The notes: a model not told the origin generated them from the sequence alone. A DNA stretch of 5,727 nucleotides from Candidatus Aegiribacteria sp. (GCA_030600975.1 JAUVUL010000155.1:1-5727); one strand, 5' to 3'. Positions 1-5,727 are shown, counted from the first letter of the stretch. Translations and numbers: made by a program.

Positions 1-1
1 A

Positions 2-676
2 TGGGATCAGATCAGGACAAGCATCTGTTATATGAATCTTGATGTTCGAATAGCCGGCGCGCATGGCGGAGTAAGCGTTGGACCGGACGGTGCAACGCAC
101 CAGGCCCTGGAGGATGTGGCCCTCATGCGTGTACTCCCCAATATGAAGATCCTCGTGCCGGCGGATTCCAATCAGACAAGAGCAGCTGTTCTCGCCTCCC
201 TTGAAGCTGACGGTCCCGTTTATATACGCTTCGGAAGAAATCCCGTTCCGCAGCTCTACACTAATGATGAAAAGGTGAAAATCGGCAGAGGGAATCTGCT
301 GAGAGAAGGCAATGACATAACACTGATTGCGTGCGGAGCCATGGTGAGTTTATCCATCGAGGCGGCATCCATTCTTCAGGCCGGAGGCATCTCAGCAGGG
401 GTCATCGATATGGTTTCGGTAAAACCCCTTGACAGGGAACTGCTTCTGGGACAGGTTGAAAAGACGGGAGCCGTTGTTGTAGCGGAGGATCACCAGGCAA
501 CAGGTGGTCTGTTCGGAGCAGTGGCAGAGATCCTTGCGCTGGAAATGCCGGTTCCGATGGATGCTGTATCTGTCCGGGACAGTTTCGGCGCCAGTGGTTC
601 CCCGGCCGAAGTAATGGAAAAATTCGGGCTTACTGCGATTGCAATAGCAGATAAAGGACAGAGGATGCTACGATGA
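2..676 (+). CDS. tkt: Transketolase, C-terminal subunit (5'-truncated by window edge)
   Basis: The reading frame is open from base 2, so the gene begins left of the window; 224 residues are visible, ending at TGA 674-676. The first ~75 residues are the end of the pyrimidine-binding domain, with the family signature DGATHQALEDVALMR (visible residues 29-43, His33 in the thiamine-diphosphate/substrate region) and the PVYIRFGR strand. The rest (about 90-224) is the transketolase C-terminal domain, with LIACGAMV, IDMVSVKPLD and VAEDHQATGG blocks. The wording of these motifs matches the roughly 310-residue C-terminal half of split transketolases, whose thiamine-diphosphate-binding N-terminal subunit is usually the preceding gene. 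That gene is not visible here. The enzyme moves two-carbon units between sugar phosphates in the cytoplasmic non-oxidative pentose phosphate pathway. A full-length single-chain transketolase cannot be excluded because the 5' part is missing. The Met at base 32 is internal and is not the start. Confidence 0.93.
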   Translation, partial: WDQIRTSICYMNLDVRIAGAHGGVSVGPDGATHQALEDVALMRVLPNMKILVPADSNQTRAAVLASLEADGPVYIRFGRNPVPQLYTNDEKVKIGRGNLLREGNDITLIACGAMVSLSIEAASILQAGGISAGVIDMVSVKPLDRELLLGQVEKTGAVVVAEDHQATGGLFGAVAEILALEMPVPMDAVSVRDSFGASGSPAEVMEKFGLTAIAIADKGQRMLR

Positions 677-724
677 AAATCCCCTTCGGAGGAACGAATG
701 AATGTTGCGAAACCCCCTCTGTTA

Positions 725-753
725 TTGACTTGAATCCGGCTCATCTGTAGTAT
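725..753 (+). promoter_or_regulatory. Sigma70-type promoter upstream of serA
   Basis: TTGACT (725-730, 5 of 6 consensus) is followed by exactly 17 bases and TAGTAT (748-753, 4 of 6). Transcription would start near base 760, giving a leader of about 55 bases before the serA start. A second -10-like hexamer, TAGAAT (755-760), lies just downstream but has no -35 at proper distance. The 677-814 gap has no convincing terminator after the transketolase gene, so read-through from upstream is also possible. No operator or riboswitch structure was recognised in the leader. Confidence 0.6.
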
Positions 754-814
754 GTAGAATATCTTGGGATACGATGCAAATCCTTATTCAAATAATGAAA
801 ACAGGAGGTATTAA

Positions 815-1726
815 ATGGCAAGAGTACTCATATGTGACCCGGTTGCCCAGGATGCTCTGGATGCAATCAGAAAAGGCGGTCATGAAGTTGTTGAAAAAAC
901 AGGCATGTCAGTTGAAGAACTGATGGAGACCGCACCGCAGTTCGACGCTCTGGTTGTGCGCGGTGCGACAAAGGTCAGAAAACCCGTTCTCGAAAAGGCG
1001 GCTGAAGGGAATCTTAAGCTGATAGTCCGCGGCGGAGTAGGACTTGATAACATCGACCTTGATGACGCCGCTGCACTGGGTATATCGGTTCAGAATACTC
1101 CTGCCGCAAGCAGCGTTGCCGTAGCCGAGCTTGCAATGGCCCATATGCTGGCGTGCAGCCGATTTCTTGGTCCTGCGAACTGCACCATGAAAAATGGCGA
1201 GTGGAATAAAAAAGCGTACGGTAAAGGCAAGGAACTCTGGAATTCAACCCTCGGTCTTATCGGGTTCGGGCGCATTTCCCGCGAGGTCGCCACAAGGGCG
1301 AAGGCATTCGGGATGAAAGTTATTTTCTTCGATCCCTTTATCGATGACGAAGAAGGTGCGCAGAAGGTTGATCTGAATACGCTATGCAGGGAGTCCGATT
1401 TCATAAGCCTTCATATTCCCCACAATAACGAAACACATTACCTTCTTGACACTCCTCAGTTCAACATTATGAAGGAAGGAGTGATCGTAGTGAACTGCGC
1501 CAGGGGGGGTACGGTAAACGAAACCGCCCTGCTTGAAGCCATGAAATCCGGGAAGGTATTTGCTGCGGGAGTCGACGTGTTCGAAGAGGAACCAGCCAAA
1601 GGAAATGTTCTTGCGGAATTCGAAAGAACCGTGGCTACACCTCATATCGGGGCAGGAAGCGCCGCCGCTTCAAAGCGTGTGGGTGCCGAAGTGGCCCGCA
1701 AAGTTAACGAATTTTTCGAAGTATAA
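815..1726 (+). CDS. serA: D-3-phosphoglycerate dehydrogenase, short form
   Basis: This cytoplasmic NAD-dependent enzyme oxidises 3-phosphoglycerate to 3-phosphohydroxypyruvate, the first step of serine synthesis. The 303-residue protein is a complete D-isomer 2-hydroxyacid dehydrogenase. It has an N-terminal substrate domain (1-100, with VVRGATKV and VRGGVGLDNID), a Rossmann NAD domain (about 101-278) and a return to the substrate domain. The catalytic trio is visible: Arg230 in NCARGG, Glu259 in VDVFEEEP and His277 in TPHIGAG. Asp173 in FFDP is the expected NAD-ribose ligand. The dinucleotide loop reads GFGRIS (150-155), with Ser in place of the third glycine. No ACT or ASB regulatory domain follows, so serine feedback of the E. 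coli SerA kind is not expected. The start is fixed by AGGAGG (803-808) six bases before ATG. A different 2-hydroxyacid substrate is possible, but VRGGVGLDNIDLD favours PGDH. The membrane-protein operon starts 25 bases downstream. Confidence 0.88.
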   Translation: MARVLICDPVAQDALDAIRKGGHEVVEKTGMSVEELMETAPQFDALVVRGATKVRKPVLEKAAEGNLKLIVRGGVGLDNIDLDDAAALGISVQNTPAASSVAVAELAMAHMLACSRFLGPANCTMKNGEWNKKAYGKGKELWNSTLGLIGFGRISREVATRAKAFGMKVIFFDPFIDDEEGAQKVDLNTLCRESDFISLHIPHNNETHYLLDTPQFNIMKEGVIVVNCARGGTVNETALLEAMKSGKVFAAGVDVFEEEPAKGNVLAEFERTVATPHIGAGSAAASKRVGAEVARKVNEFFEV

Positions 1727-1751
1727 GTTCATTCAAATGAAAGGTGGATCC

Positions 1752-3011
1752 ATGCGGAAAAACTGGATAGGTATTCCAGCCCTCATGATTCTCCTTCTGC
1801 TGCCTTCTCTGTCAGTTGCTCAGGGTGATGACGAAATATTGACACCGGTTGCAGAAGAACAGCTGGAGGAACCTGATCCCGGACTTGATGTACCTGGCGC
1901 GGTTACTGTACAGGATAAGGATAACGATGCCGGAGACAACCTGCTGGTTTCTTTTGAGTTGCCGGCAAATACCGAAGGTATCTTTGCCTACAATGTCTAC
2001 AGGCGCGTTGCCGGTGAATTAGGCGAAGAAGCCTGGAACCTTGTAGAGGTTATCCCTGCGGAAGAGCTGCCGGAGTTCATCGATGGTTACGATCCCGAGT
2101 ATCCGATCAGCACGGGAGTTCTGTACGAATACAGGGTTGCGTCTACAACCGTTGATGGTGAAGAATTCTTCGGACCCATCTTCGAAGCTGGTATTGTTTC
2201 AAAAGGTGAAATTTACCATACCGGCAAAACAAAGGTACTCATTGCCGGAGGACTGTTCATCTTCCTGATTTTCTACTATTTCGGCAAGGCTCAGAGGGGC
2301 GCGAAAATGTACCTCCGGCCGATAGCCGGTATAGAGGCCATCGATGAGGCCATCGGCCGAGCAACGGAGATGGGTAAGCCGGTTCTTTACGTTCCGGGGC
2401 TTTCCGGCATTGCAGATGTGGCCACCATCGCCAGCCTAACCATTCTGGGAAGGGTGGCCAAGAAGATAGCTCTGTATCAGACGCCGCTCATTGTACCCAA
2501 CCGTGATCCTATCGTTTTTACTGTAGCCGAGGAAGTGGTTAAACAGGCATATCTCGAAGCCGGACGTCCCGACGCATACGATCCGGATTCGGTTTTCTTT
2601 CTCACCACAAGCCAGTTCGCCTTCGTCGCTGGAGTCAACGGCATGATGATGAGGGAAAAACCGGCCACAAACTTCTATCTGGGGATGTTCTGGGCTGAAT
2701 CACTCCTTCTGGCAGAGACGGGCTCCCTGTCCGGTGCCATTCAGATAGCCGGAACCGACGCCGTCACCCAGCTGCCGTTCTTCATAACCACATGTGACTA
2801 TACACTGATAGGCGAGGAGCTTTACGCTGCCAGTGCGTACCTTGGACGGGAACCCAAACAGATAGGCGCCCTGAAAGGACAGGACGCCTGCAAGGCCATC
2901 ATAATGAGTTTCATTACAGTGGCTCTGATATTCGGCATAATAGATGTTGTAGCAAACACTCACATCCTGGACTGGCTTCGTGATCTTGTAACCACTCCGA
3001 TTATTGAGTAA
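1752..3011 (+). CDS. Membrane protein with FN3-like outer domain and cytoplasmic DUF6754-like domain
   Basis: The protein has 419 residues. Residues 1-23 form a signal peptide (RK, then a Leu-rich core, then SLSVA before Gln24). Residues about 45-148 resemble a fibronectin type III domain (LLVSFELP, YNVYRR, GVLYEYRVASTTVDG) preceded by an acidic loop, QDKDNDAGD. Residues 160-177 are a membrane segment followed by K, R, K and R, which places the next part in the cytoplasm. Residues 180-380 form an alpha/beta domain (KPVLYVPG, TPLIVPNRDP, VFFLTTSQFA, IAGTDAVTQLPFFITTCDY, IGALKGQD) that I associate from memory with Pfam DUF6754, of unknown function. A second membrane segment lies at 383-402. The frame is open upstream into serA, but ATG 1752 is chosen because it begins the signal peptide and has AAGGTGG (1741-1747) before it; ATG 1737 is a weaker option. 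It is the first gene of the four-gene membrane block. The biochemical role is unknown. The DUF assignment is moderately sure; the architecture is surer. Confidence 0.85.
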   Translation: MRKNWIGIPALMILLLLPSLSVAQGDDEILTPVAEEQLEEPDPGLDVPGAVTVQDKDNDAGDNLLVSFELPANTEGIFAYNVYRRVAGELGEEAWNLVEVIPAEELPEFIDGYDPEYPISTGVLYEYRVASTTVDGEEFFGPIFEAGIVSKGEIYHTGKTKVLIAGGLFIFLIFYYFGKAQRGAKMYLRPIAGIEAIDEAIGRATEMGKPVLYVPGLSGIADVATIASLTILGRVAKKIALYQTPLIVPNRDPIVFTVAEEVVKQAYLEAGRPDAYDPDSVFFLTTSQFAFVAGVNGMMMREKPATNFYLGMFWAESLLLAETGSLSGAIQIAGTDAVTQLPFFITTCDYTLIGEELYAASAYLGREPKQIGALKGQDACKAIIMSFITVALIFGIIDVVANTHILDWLRDLVTTPIIE

Positions 3012-3035
3012 GCCCACCAGAAAGGAGAAAGAGCA

Positions 3036-3680
3036 GTGAAAAGAACTGTTCCGCTTATGATTGTAATGGTGGGCGGAATACTGATGATCCTGCAGTATTT
3101 CATTCCACACCAGATATCGCAGACCGTATTCGCATACTACACGGACTGGACTCCAATAATTGTTGCGTTCGCGCTTGTGCTTGGAGTCGGAAGTCTCACC
3201 AGAATCCATTCACACAAGATACGAAGGAAGGCAAAGAACTGGCAGTACAGCTATGCTGTCCTGATACCATTGTTCGGAATGCCGGTCCTGGCGCACATAT
3301 GGCCGGTATCCCTCAGCGGGGGGATGGAGTCGCCCAGTATTTTCCATTTCACCTTCATGCACGTGCAGGTTTCCATACAGGCAACCATGTTCAGCCTGCT
3401 GGCCTTCTACATCGCAAGTGCCGCCTTCAGGGCGTTCAGGGCCAAATCGGCTCTTGCCACGGTGCTGCTGCTTTCTGCAGTGGTTGTAATGCTTGGCCAG
3501 GTGCCGATCGGAGAGCTTCTCGGCAGATGGCTGCCGGAAACAGGGCTCTGGATCCTCCGTTACCCGAACCTTGCGGCCAAACGGGCCATAATGCTGGGAG
3601 TCGGGTTCGGCATGCTGGCAACAAACTTAAAAATAATATTCGGCGTCGAGCGCAACTGGCTCGGCGGAACAGGGAAGTAG
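3036..3680 (+). CDS. Conserved polytopic membrane protein, about six TM segments
   Basis: I do not recognise a named family. The 214 residues form a hydrophobic protein with membrane segments at about 5-23, 38-54, 71-88, 108-130, 139-155 and 183-203. A basic loop (HSHKIRRKAKNW, 58-69) between segments 2 and 3 and the Arg-rich AFRAFRAKS (130-138) after segment 4 are probably cytoplasmic. The end reads KRAIMLGVGFGM then FGVERNWLGG, which feels like a conserved signature of uncharacterised proteins encoded beside DUF6754 genes. The GTG start is supported by AAAGGAG (3021-3027) eight bases upstream; ATG at 3057 would cut into the first membrane segment. It lies 24 bases after the preceding gene, and the next gene begins directly after its TAG, so co-translation in one operon is likely. 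No catalytic motif, transporter signature or ATP-binding site is visible. It is probably a membrane subunit of the cluster's complex, by inference only. Confidence 0.82.
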   Translation: MKRTVPLMIVMVGGILMILQYFIPHQISQTVFAYYTDWTPIIVAFALVLGVGSLTRIHSHKIRRKAKNWQYSYAVLIPLFGMPVLAHIWPVSLSGGMESPSIFHFTFMHVQVSIQATMFSLLAFYIASAAFRAFRAKSALATVLLLSAVVVMLGQVPIGELLGRWLPETGLWILRYPNLAAKRAIMLGVGFGMLATNLKIIFGVERNWLGGTGK

Positions 3681-4682
3681 GTGAGTGCCGTGAATATCTG
3701 GGGAAAGATGCTTAACATAGACCGGCGCTGGATCTTCCTTGGAATAGGTGTCGTGTCTATAGTTCCGTTCTTCATCAACTTCGGAATGCCTGTAAGAACT
3801 ACCAGGGAAGTTGAGAGCATTTACGAGTACGTCGATGAACTCGGCTCCGATAACGCTATCTTCATCAGTTTCGATTTCGCCCCTGGCACTCAGGCGGAGA
3901 ATATGCCTATGTCAGTGGCTGTCATGCGCCACGCGTTCTATAACGATGTACCGGTCTTCATGACCGCGAACTATCCTCTGCATCATGGAATGATGCTTGC
4001 TGCTATGGACTATGTATTCAATCCGACCACGGAAGGATTCTATGAGGATGTTGACTTCGAGGACTGGAGGGAGCTTCGAGAAGCGGGCGTCACAGCAAAG
4101 GATGAACTGGTCGAGGCCTGGGAAAACCAGGGGAACCAGCTTCCGGATGGAGCCACCGGATGGGTTTTCGAAGGCAGGGATTATGCGGCTTTAGGCTATG
4201 CTCCGGTCTTCAGCCTGGTGATACTTGGATTGACCGTCTCCATAGAAACGCAGTACCCTGTCGACGCGCATGGGAACTCCACGGGGGAAATGCCCATGCT
4301 CCAGGAACACAAGAGCCTCAGAGAGGTGGACCTGGCCCTTACCAGTTCAGGCTCCGGTGCCTGTGTGTGGTGGGTAACATTTGCCCGTGAGAAGATAGGA
4401 CTGCCTATAGCTTTTGGCCTTACAGCCGTCATGGCCACGGATTACTTCCCGTACCTGCAGTCAGGACAGGTGATAGGCCAGATGGGAGGGCTGAGGGGTG
4501 CCGCCGAGTACGAGGTTCTTCTGGCTGAGAACGGCATTACACCCTCCACCGATAAGGCTTTCGTCGGGATGGATGTCCAGTCAGCAGCACATCTCCTCAT
4601 AATTTTGCTAATCGTAATGGGAAACATAGCATTCTTCGCGGGAGGTTTTCATAAGAAGACCCTGCTTAAGGGAGGGAGGTAG
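3681..4682 (+). CDS. Conserved membrane-anchored alpha/beta protein of unknown function
   Basis: The 333-residue protein has one membrane segment at each end (about 17-35 and 301-320) and a soluble domain of about 260 residues between them. Arg15-Arg16 before the first segment and KK, K and R after the second put both ends in the cytoplasm, so the domain should face outward. The domain starts with alternating strands and helices (NAIFISFDFAPGT 58-70, NDVPVFMTANYP 88-99). It continues with YAALGYAPVFSLVILGL and VDLALTSSGSG (216-225), and ends with LPIAFGLTAV, YLQSGQVIGQ and GGLRGAAEYEVLL (269-281). I recall similar sequences as conserved hypothetical proteins but know no assigned function. The start is uncertain: GTG 3681 abuts the previous stop and has AGGGA (3671-3675) before it. 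GTG 3690 has AGGTGA (3679-3684) at good spacing and would remove three residues. The following gene begins three bases after its stop. Confidence 0.84.
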   Translation: MSAVNIWGKMLNIDRRWIFLGIGVVSIVPFFINFGMPVRTTREVESIYEYVDELGSDNAIFISFDFAPGTQAENMPMSVAVMRHAFYNDVPVFMTANYPLHHGMMLAAMDYVFNPTTEGFYEDVDFEDWRELREAGVTAKDELVEAWENQGNQLPDGATGWVFEGRDYAALGYAPVFSLVILGLTVSIETQYPVDAHGNSTGEMPMLQEHKSLREVDLALTSSGSGACVWWVTFAREKIGLPIAFGLTAVMATDYFPYLQSGQVIGQMGGLRGAAEYEVLLAENGITPSTDKAFVGMDVQSAAHLLIILLIVMGNIAFFAGGFHKKTLLKGGR

Positions 4683-4685
4683 GAA

Positions 4686-5315
4686 ATGTATGAGACTATA
4701 GGCATCTGGGTAGGCGCGCTCTTCACGCTTGCAATCTACTCCTTCCTTTACAAGGAGAACCCCATCTACAGGCTTGCGGAGCATCTCGTAGTAGGTATAT
4801 CCGCAGGTTACGGAATGGCCATTACATACCAGATAACCGTGAAACCGAGGCTCATCGATCCCCTCCTGAGCGGTGATCACTGGATACTGCTCATTCCGGG
4901 GATTCTTGGAATCCTGTATATAACCAGGTTCATTCCGCGGATATCCTGGTTGTCCAGATATCCCATAGGCTTCTACATGGGAACGTCCATGGGTGTTTAT
5001 TTTCCTCTTACCATGAAGGCGAACGTGCTTCGACAGCTGGAGGGTGCCATGGTACCCCTCTACCAGTCGGGCATGGCCTGGTACGAGGTGACCGGTAACA
5101 TTATTATGATCCTTGGAACCCTAGCTGCTCTTATCTACTTCTTCTTCTCCAAGCCGCACAAGGGTCTGTTCTTCGGTACAGGTTCAAAGATTGGTATCTG
5201 GGTGATAATGGTTGGTTTCGGCGCCACCTTCGGCTTTACCGTCATGGGCCGTATCAGCCTGCTCATCGGCAGAATACAGTATCTGCTCGGAGACTGGCTG
5301 CATGTAATAGAATAA
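4686..5315 (+). CDS. Conserved polytopic membrane protein, about six TM segments
   Basis: The 209-residue hydrophobic protein has membrane segments at about 4-21, 33-50, 66-81, 92-108, 135-153 and 168-190. Recognisable conserved-looking stretches are FLYKENPIYRLAEH (20-33), VVGISAGYGM (35-44) and VMGRISLLIGRIQYLLGDWL (186-205). I know the first of these from uncharacterised proteins encoded next to DUF6754 genes, but no function is attached to them. ATG 4686 follows the previous TAG by three bases, and GGGAGG (4674-4679) at the end of the upstream gene is its ribosome binding site, so translational coupling is likely. It is similar in size and segment number to the second gene of the cluster, and both end with a glycine-rich last segment (IMVGFGATFG here, IMLGVGFGML there). 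A strong hairpin 3' of the gene marks the end of the operon. No enzyme or transporter signature is visible. Confidence 0.82.
   Translation: MYETIGIWVGALFTLAIYSFLYKENPIYRLAEHLVVGISAGYGMAITYQITVKPRLIDPLLSGDHWILLIPGILGILYITRFIPRISWLSRYPIGFYMGTSMGVYFPLTMKANVLRQLEGAMVPLYQSGMAWYEVTGNIIMILGTLAALIYFFFSKPHKGLFFGTGSKIGIWVIMVGFGATFGFTVMGRISLLIGRIQYLLGDWLHVIE
4939..4963. repeat. Near-perfect inverted repeat inside the last membrane gene
   Basis: GGATATC (4939-4945), a single extra C, and TGG (4947-4949) pair with CCA (4954-4956) and GATATCC (4957-4963) around the loop TTGT. This gives ten base pairs with one bulge. It lies inside the coding region, where it encodes ISWLSRYP, so it may be chance. If it forms in mRNA it could slow ribosomes or affect decay. 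No copy was noticed elsewhere in the window. Confidence 0.45.
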
Positions 5316-5325
5316 TGTAGCAAAA

Positions 5326-5352
5326 GGGGTCGGGCCTTACCGACCCGACCCC
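5326..5352 (+). terminator. Hairpin terminator of the membrane operon
   Basis: GGGGTCGGG (5326-5334) pairs perfectly with CCCGACCCC (5344-5352) over nine bases with a nine-base loop, eleven bases after the TAA of the last membrane gene. A shifted register, GGTCGG (5328-5333) with CCGACC (5340-5345), is also possible because CGACC is repeated. On the + strand the hairpin is followed by AACTTACAG rather than a T-run. On the - strand it is followed directly by TTTT, the complement of AAAA at 5322-5325. Its position makes it the operon's terminator, but intrinsic efficiency on the + strand is uncertain. Confidence 0.65.
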
Positions 5353-5362
5353 AACTTACAGC

Positions 5363-5391
5363 TTGACCTTTTGAATCCATTTTCGTAAATT
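5363..5391 (+). promoter_or_regulatory. Promoter of the tRNA-Phe gene
   Basis: TTGACC (5363-5368, 5 of 6 consensus) is followed by a 17-base spacer and TAAATT (5386-5391, 4 of 6). The predicted start is near 5398, only about six bases before the mature tRNA. The discriminator GGCTC is G/C-rich, as is usual for stable-RNA promoters under stringent control in well-studied bacteria. It lies between the operon hairpin and the tRNA, so the tRNA appears to be its own transcription unit. Confidence 0.65.
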
Positions 5392-5403
5392 GGCTCTTCC
5401 GGT

Positions 5404-5479
<76 letters not shown>

Positions 5480-5596
5480 TTTCTATTACTGCTTATCCAT
5501 CTTCCGAGCTTTCCATTCCCAATTGCCGGGTTTAGATTTTCATTCGAATTGTCCAATGTCATTGATCCGTTACGGAAGAAAACGGGAGAGAACCGC

Positions 5597-5727
5597 TTGA
5601 GGATATTTCAAATCATCAACAGTCTACAGATGGGCGGGGCCGAGAAACTGGCCCTTGGGCTCCATCAGCGCTACCTTGAACGGAATCATGATAGTCTTCT
5701 TATTTCTCTTGCAGGAGAAGAGAGCGG
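5597..5727 (+). CDS. Glycosyltransferase, GT4-like (N-terminal fragment, cut by window edge)
   Basis: Forty-three residues are visible before the right edge. They match the N-terminus of GT-B-fold glycosyltransferases of the GT4 type: a first strand RIFQIINSLQ, then the glycine-rich MGGAEKLALGLHQ loop and helix (12-24), then a second strand HDSLLISLAG. Enzymes of this class transfer a sugar from a nucleotide-sugar donor to lipids or polysaccharides at the inner face of the membrane; donor and acceptor cannot be told from this piece. The start is TTG 5597, because homology begins there and GGGAGAG (5584-5590) sits six bases upstream. No in-frame ATG lies between the tRNA and this point. The 117 bases between the tRNA and this gene show no clear promoter and no clear terminator. 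Confidence 0.8.
   Translation, partial: MRIFQIINSLQMGGAEKLALGLHQRYLERNHDSLLISLAGEES

Noticed and set aside
490..744. A - strand ORF opposite the transketolase end and the serA promoter
   Set aside because: It is a shadow of the transketolase frame with no ribosome binding site or family resemblance.
673..750. A 25-codon ORF (MKIPFGGTNECC...) whose ATG overlaps the transketolase stop as ATGA, and an 11-codon ORF at 698-733
   Set aside because: The first has only a weak GAGG eight bases upstream. The second has GGAGG nearby but is tiny. Both run into the serA promoter and resemble nothing known. A frameshifted tail of transketolase is unlikely because that protein already ends where the family usually does.
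1560..1751. Upstream extension of the first membrane gene into serA
   Set aside because: The extension is out of frame within serA coding sequence and would bury the clear signal peptide that begins at 1752.
2333..2358. Direct repeat of GAGGCCATCG
   Set aside because: It is a short coding coincidence from the repeated residues EAI in the cytoplasmic domain.
2700..3209. A 169-residue - strand ORF
   Set aside because: It lies opposite two well-supported membrane genes and their junction, has no recognisable domain, and reads as low-complexity shadow sequence.
3299..3715. A 138-residue + strand ORF in another frame
   Set aside because: It overlaps the second membrane gene, whose frame has a ribosome binding site and coherent membrane segments. 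This one is rich in Ala, Gly and Arg without structure.

Overview
This is a bacterial window of balanced base composition with tightly packed genes, all on the + strand. I cannot name the species. A two-piece transketolase, a short-form 3-phosphoglycerate dehydrogenase and a conserved block of four uncharacterised membrane genes suggest an environmental, probably uncultivated lineage. From memory, relatives of the four membrane proteins occur in Chloroflexota and several FCB-type or candidate phyla. That placement is an impression, not a result.

Layout. Bases 2-676 hold the C-terminal part of a transketolase C-terminal subunit, cut by the left edge. A 138-base gap follows with a good sigma70-type promoter (TTGACT, 17 bases, TAGTAT). 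It serves serA (815-1726), a complete 303-residue D-3-phosphoglycerate dehydrogenase. Only 25 bases after serA begins a run of four membrane genes at 1752-3011, 3036-3680, 3681-4682 and 4686-5315. They are separated by 24, 0 and 3 bases, so they almost certainly form one operon and may be read through from serA. A strong GC-rich hairpin at 5326-5352 closes the run. A second promoter (TTGACC, 17 bases, TAAATT) then drives a complete tRNA-Phe(GAA) with encoded CCA. The right edge cuts a glycosyltransferase that starts at a TTG codon.

The membrane cluster is the part worth attention. The first gene encodes a secreted-side fibronectin-III-like domain, a membrane segment, a cytoplasmic alpha/beta domain that I associate with DUF6754, and a second membrane segment. 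The second and fourth genes each encode about 210 residues with about six membrane segments. The third encodes an alpha/beta domain held between N- and C-terminal membrane segments and predicted to face outward. By eye, the soluble domains of the first and third proteins look alike in strand and helix pattern and in a closing LKG/LRG motif. The set may therefore be a membrane complex built from two pairs of related subunits. Its function is unknown, and nothing in the sequence ties it to a substrate. Transketolase and SerA are ordinary central carbon and serine metabolism, so the link to the membrane genes may be only co-transcription.
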